NCBI GenBank assembly: GCA_030017355.1
Contig: JASEIR010000133.1
Coordinates: 1 to 6,495 of the forward strand
Direction of reading: 5' to 3'
Length of the DNA: 6,495 bases
Source: Actinomycetota bacterium
GTDB lineage: Bacteria > Actinomycetota > Aquicultoria > Aquicultorales > Aquicultoraceae
The notes beneath the pieces were generated by a model that searched no databases, was not told the DNA's origin, and was given only the letters and a program-made list of their open reading frames with translations. The translations under genes were made by a program, and so were the position numbers. Of this stretch, positions 6,199 through 6,495 are shown piece after piece. The number at the start of each line of letters is the position of its first letter. The stretch's first letter is position 1.

Positions 6199-6313
6199 AC
6201 TACTCCTTATTTTGCGGAATGAAATGGTTTTTCCCACAAACAATAAGGAGTATGCATGGCGCGGGTCATCTAATTGGCGTCGCGGTCTAATTACTGATTA
6301 CTACCGTCACGTT
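6199..6313 (-). promoter_or_regulatory. Structured 5' leader with RBS-sequestering stem
   Basis: In the - strand transcript, UACUCCUUAUU (6252-6242) is perfectly complementary over 11 nt to AAUAAGGAGUA (6211-6201), which contains the AAGGAG ribosome site of the DedA-family gene. The loop is 30 nt (6241-6212) and the helix ends two bases before the AUG. A second hairpin lies near the expected transcript 5' end: CGGT/ACCG with an inner TAAT/ATTA and a CAGTA loop (6306-6283). This arrangement would hide the ribosome site unless melted or displaced, as in RNA thermometers or translational switches. I do not recognise a known riboswitch class. Confidence 0.5.
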
Positions 6314-6319
6314 TTGTAT

Positions 6320-6348
6320 CTTATAAGTGCGGAGTGCAGGGCTGTGAA
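6320..6348 (-). promoter_or_regulatory. Sigma-70-like promoter for the DedA-family gene
   Basis: Read on the - strand, TTCACA (6348-6343) and TATAAG (6325-6320) are separated by exactly 17 bp. Each matches its consensus at five of six positions. The promoter begins just after the stop of the preceding - strand gene (6353) and would start transcription near 6313, giving a leader of about 115 nt before the ATG at 6198. Confidence 0.55.
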
Positions 6349-6352
6349 TTAT

Positions 6353-6495
6353 TTAAGGGAGCTCGCCAGCTAGATCAAAAGATGTTTTTATTCTTTTCTC
6401 AGCTTCAAATCTCTCGATTGCAAGCTTTATAAGCCTATTTATTAGTTCGCTATAGGGAATCCCGCTTACTTCCCAGAGTTTCGGATACATGCTTA
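6353..6495 (-). CDS. Hypothetical protein, C-terminal 45-47 residues (5' part outside window)
   Basis: The - strand frame is open from the window edge to TAA at 6355-6353. From an ATG at 6490 it reads MYPKLWEVSGIPYSEL..., then an amphipathic, charged helix (about residues 14-36) and ends FDLAGELP. Only five bases precede that ATG in the window and they hold no ribosome site, so it is more probably the tail of a longer gene. Codon use and amino-acid make-up look like real protein. I do not recognise the family. It is upstream of, and in the same direction as, the DedA-family gene, but a promoter between them suggests at least partly independent expression. Confidence 0.45.
   Translation of the reverse strand, partial: SMYPKLWEVSGIPYSELINRLIKLAIERFEAEKRIKTSFDLAGELP

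Noticed and set aside
6242..6273. A + strand gene using AATAAGGAGTA with ATG at 6252 or 6256
   Set aside because: Both frames stop after 12 and 5 codons; the sequence is better explained as the complement of the DedA-family RBS.
5858..6373. 171-residue + strand open frame
   Set aside because: It runs antisense through the well-supported DedA-family gene and has no ribosome site or recognisable motif.

Overview
The window is bacterial, with tightly packed genes on both strands, Shine-Dalgarno sequences, one likely TTG start and a GC content I judge by eye to be in the 40s. The lineage cannot be fixed from sequence alone. A trehalose synthase of the TreT type, an ATP-type phosphofructokinase and a NapH-like membrane polyferredoxin fit an anaerobic or facultative, possibly environmental or subsurface, bacterium. 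No tRNA, rRNA, CRISPR array, transposase or phage gene was seen.

Left part (1-2953). The window opens inside the C-terminal half of an erythromycin-esterase-family gene. Its first 49 bases form an almost perfect palindrome with an in-frame TAG, which marks either an assembly fold-back or a real break. A roughly 270-bp gap follows, with a plausible extended -10 promoter overlapped by a 15-bp inverted repeat. Next comes a three-gene cassette on the + strand: (i) a membrane-anchored or secreted protein with eight Gly/Met/His/Arg hexapeptide repeats and a probable beta-sandwich domain; (ii) a NapH/CcoG-like membrane polyferredoxin with two CxxxCP motifs and two CxxCxxCxxxCP clusters; (iii) a 70-residue membrane peptide with a CX3CX2CX2C motif. 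These overlap or nearly overlap, so they look like one operon, perhaps for periplasmic metal or thiol redox chemistry. Gene (i) has one apparent frameshift. Gene (ii) has two frameshifts and one nonsense codon, while the genes to the right are clean, so the cassette appears to be decaying or locally mis-sequenced.

Middle part (2954-5559). Two intact, separately spaced + strand genes of central and storage carbon metabolism: pfkA (6-phosphofructokinase, collinear with the E. coli enzyme through residue 222, with two notable substitutions) and a TreT-like GT4 glycosyltransferase that would make trehalose from NDP-glucose and glucose.

Right part (5560-6495). A DedA/VTT-family membrane protein on the - strand converges on treT with 12 bp between the stops. 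Upstream of it is a good sigma-70-type promoter followed by a leader of about 115 nt, in which an 11-nt segment is perfectly complementary to the Shine-Dalgarno region. This is a candidate RBS-sequestering switch or RNA thermometer. The window ends in the 3' part of another - strand gene of unrecognised function.

The two most interesting items are the Cys/Met-rich redox cassette and the RBS-occluding leader of the DedA-family gene.
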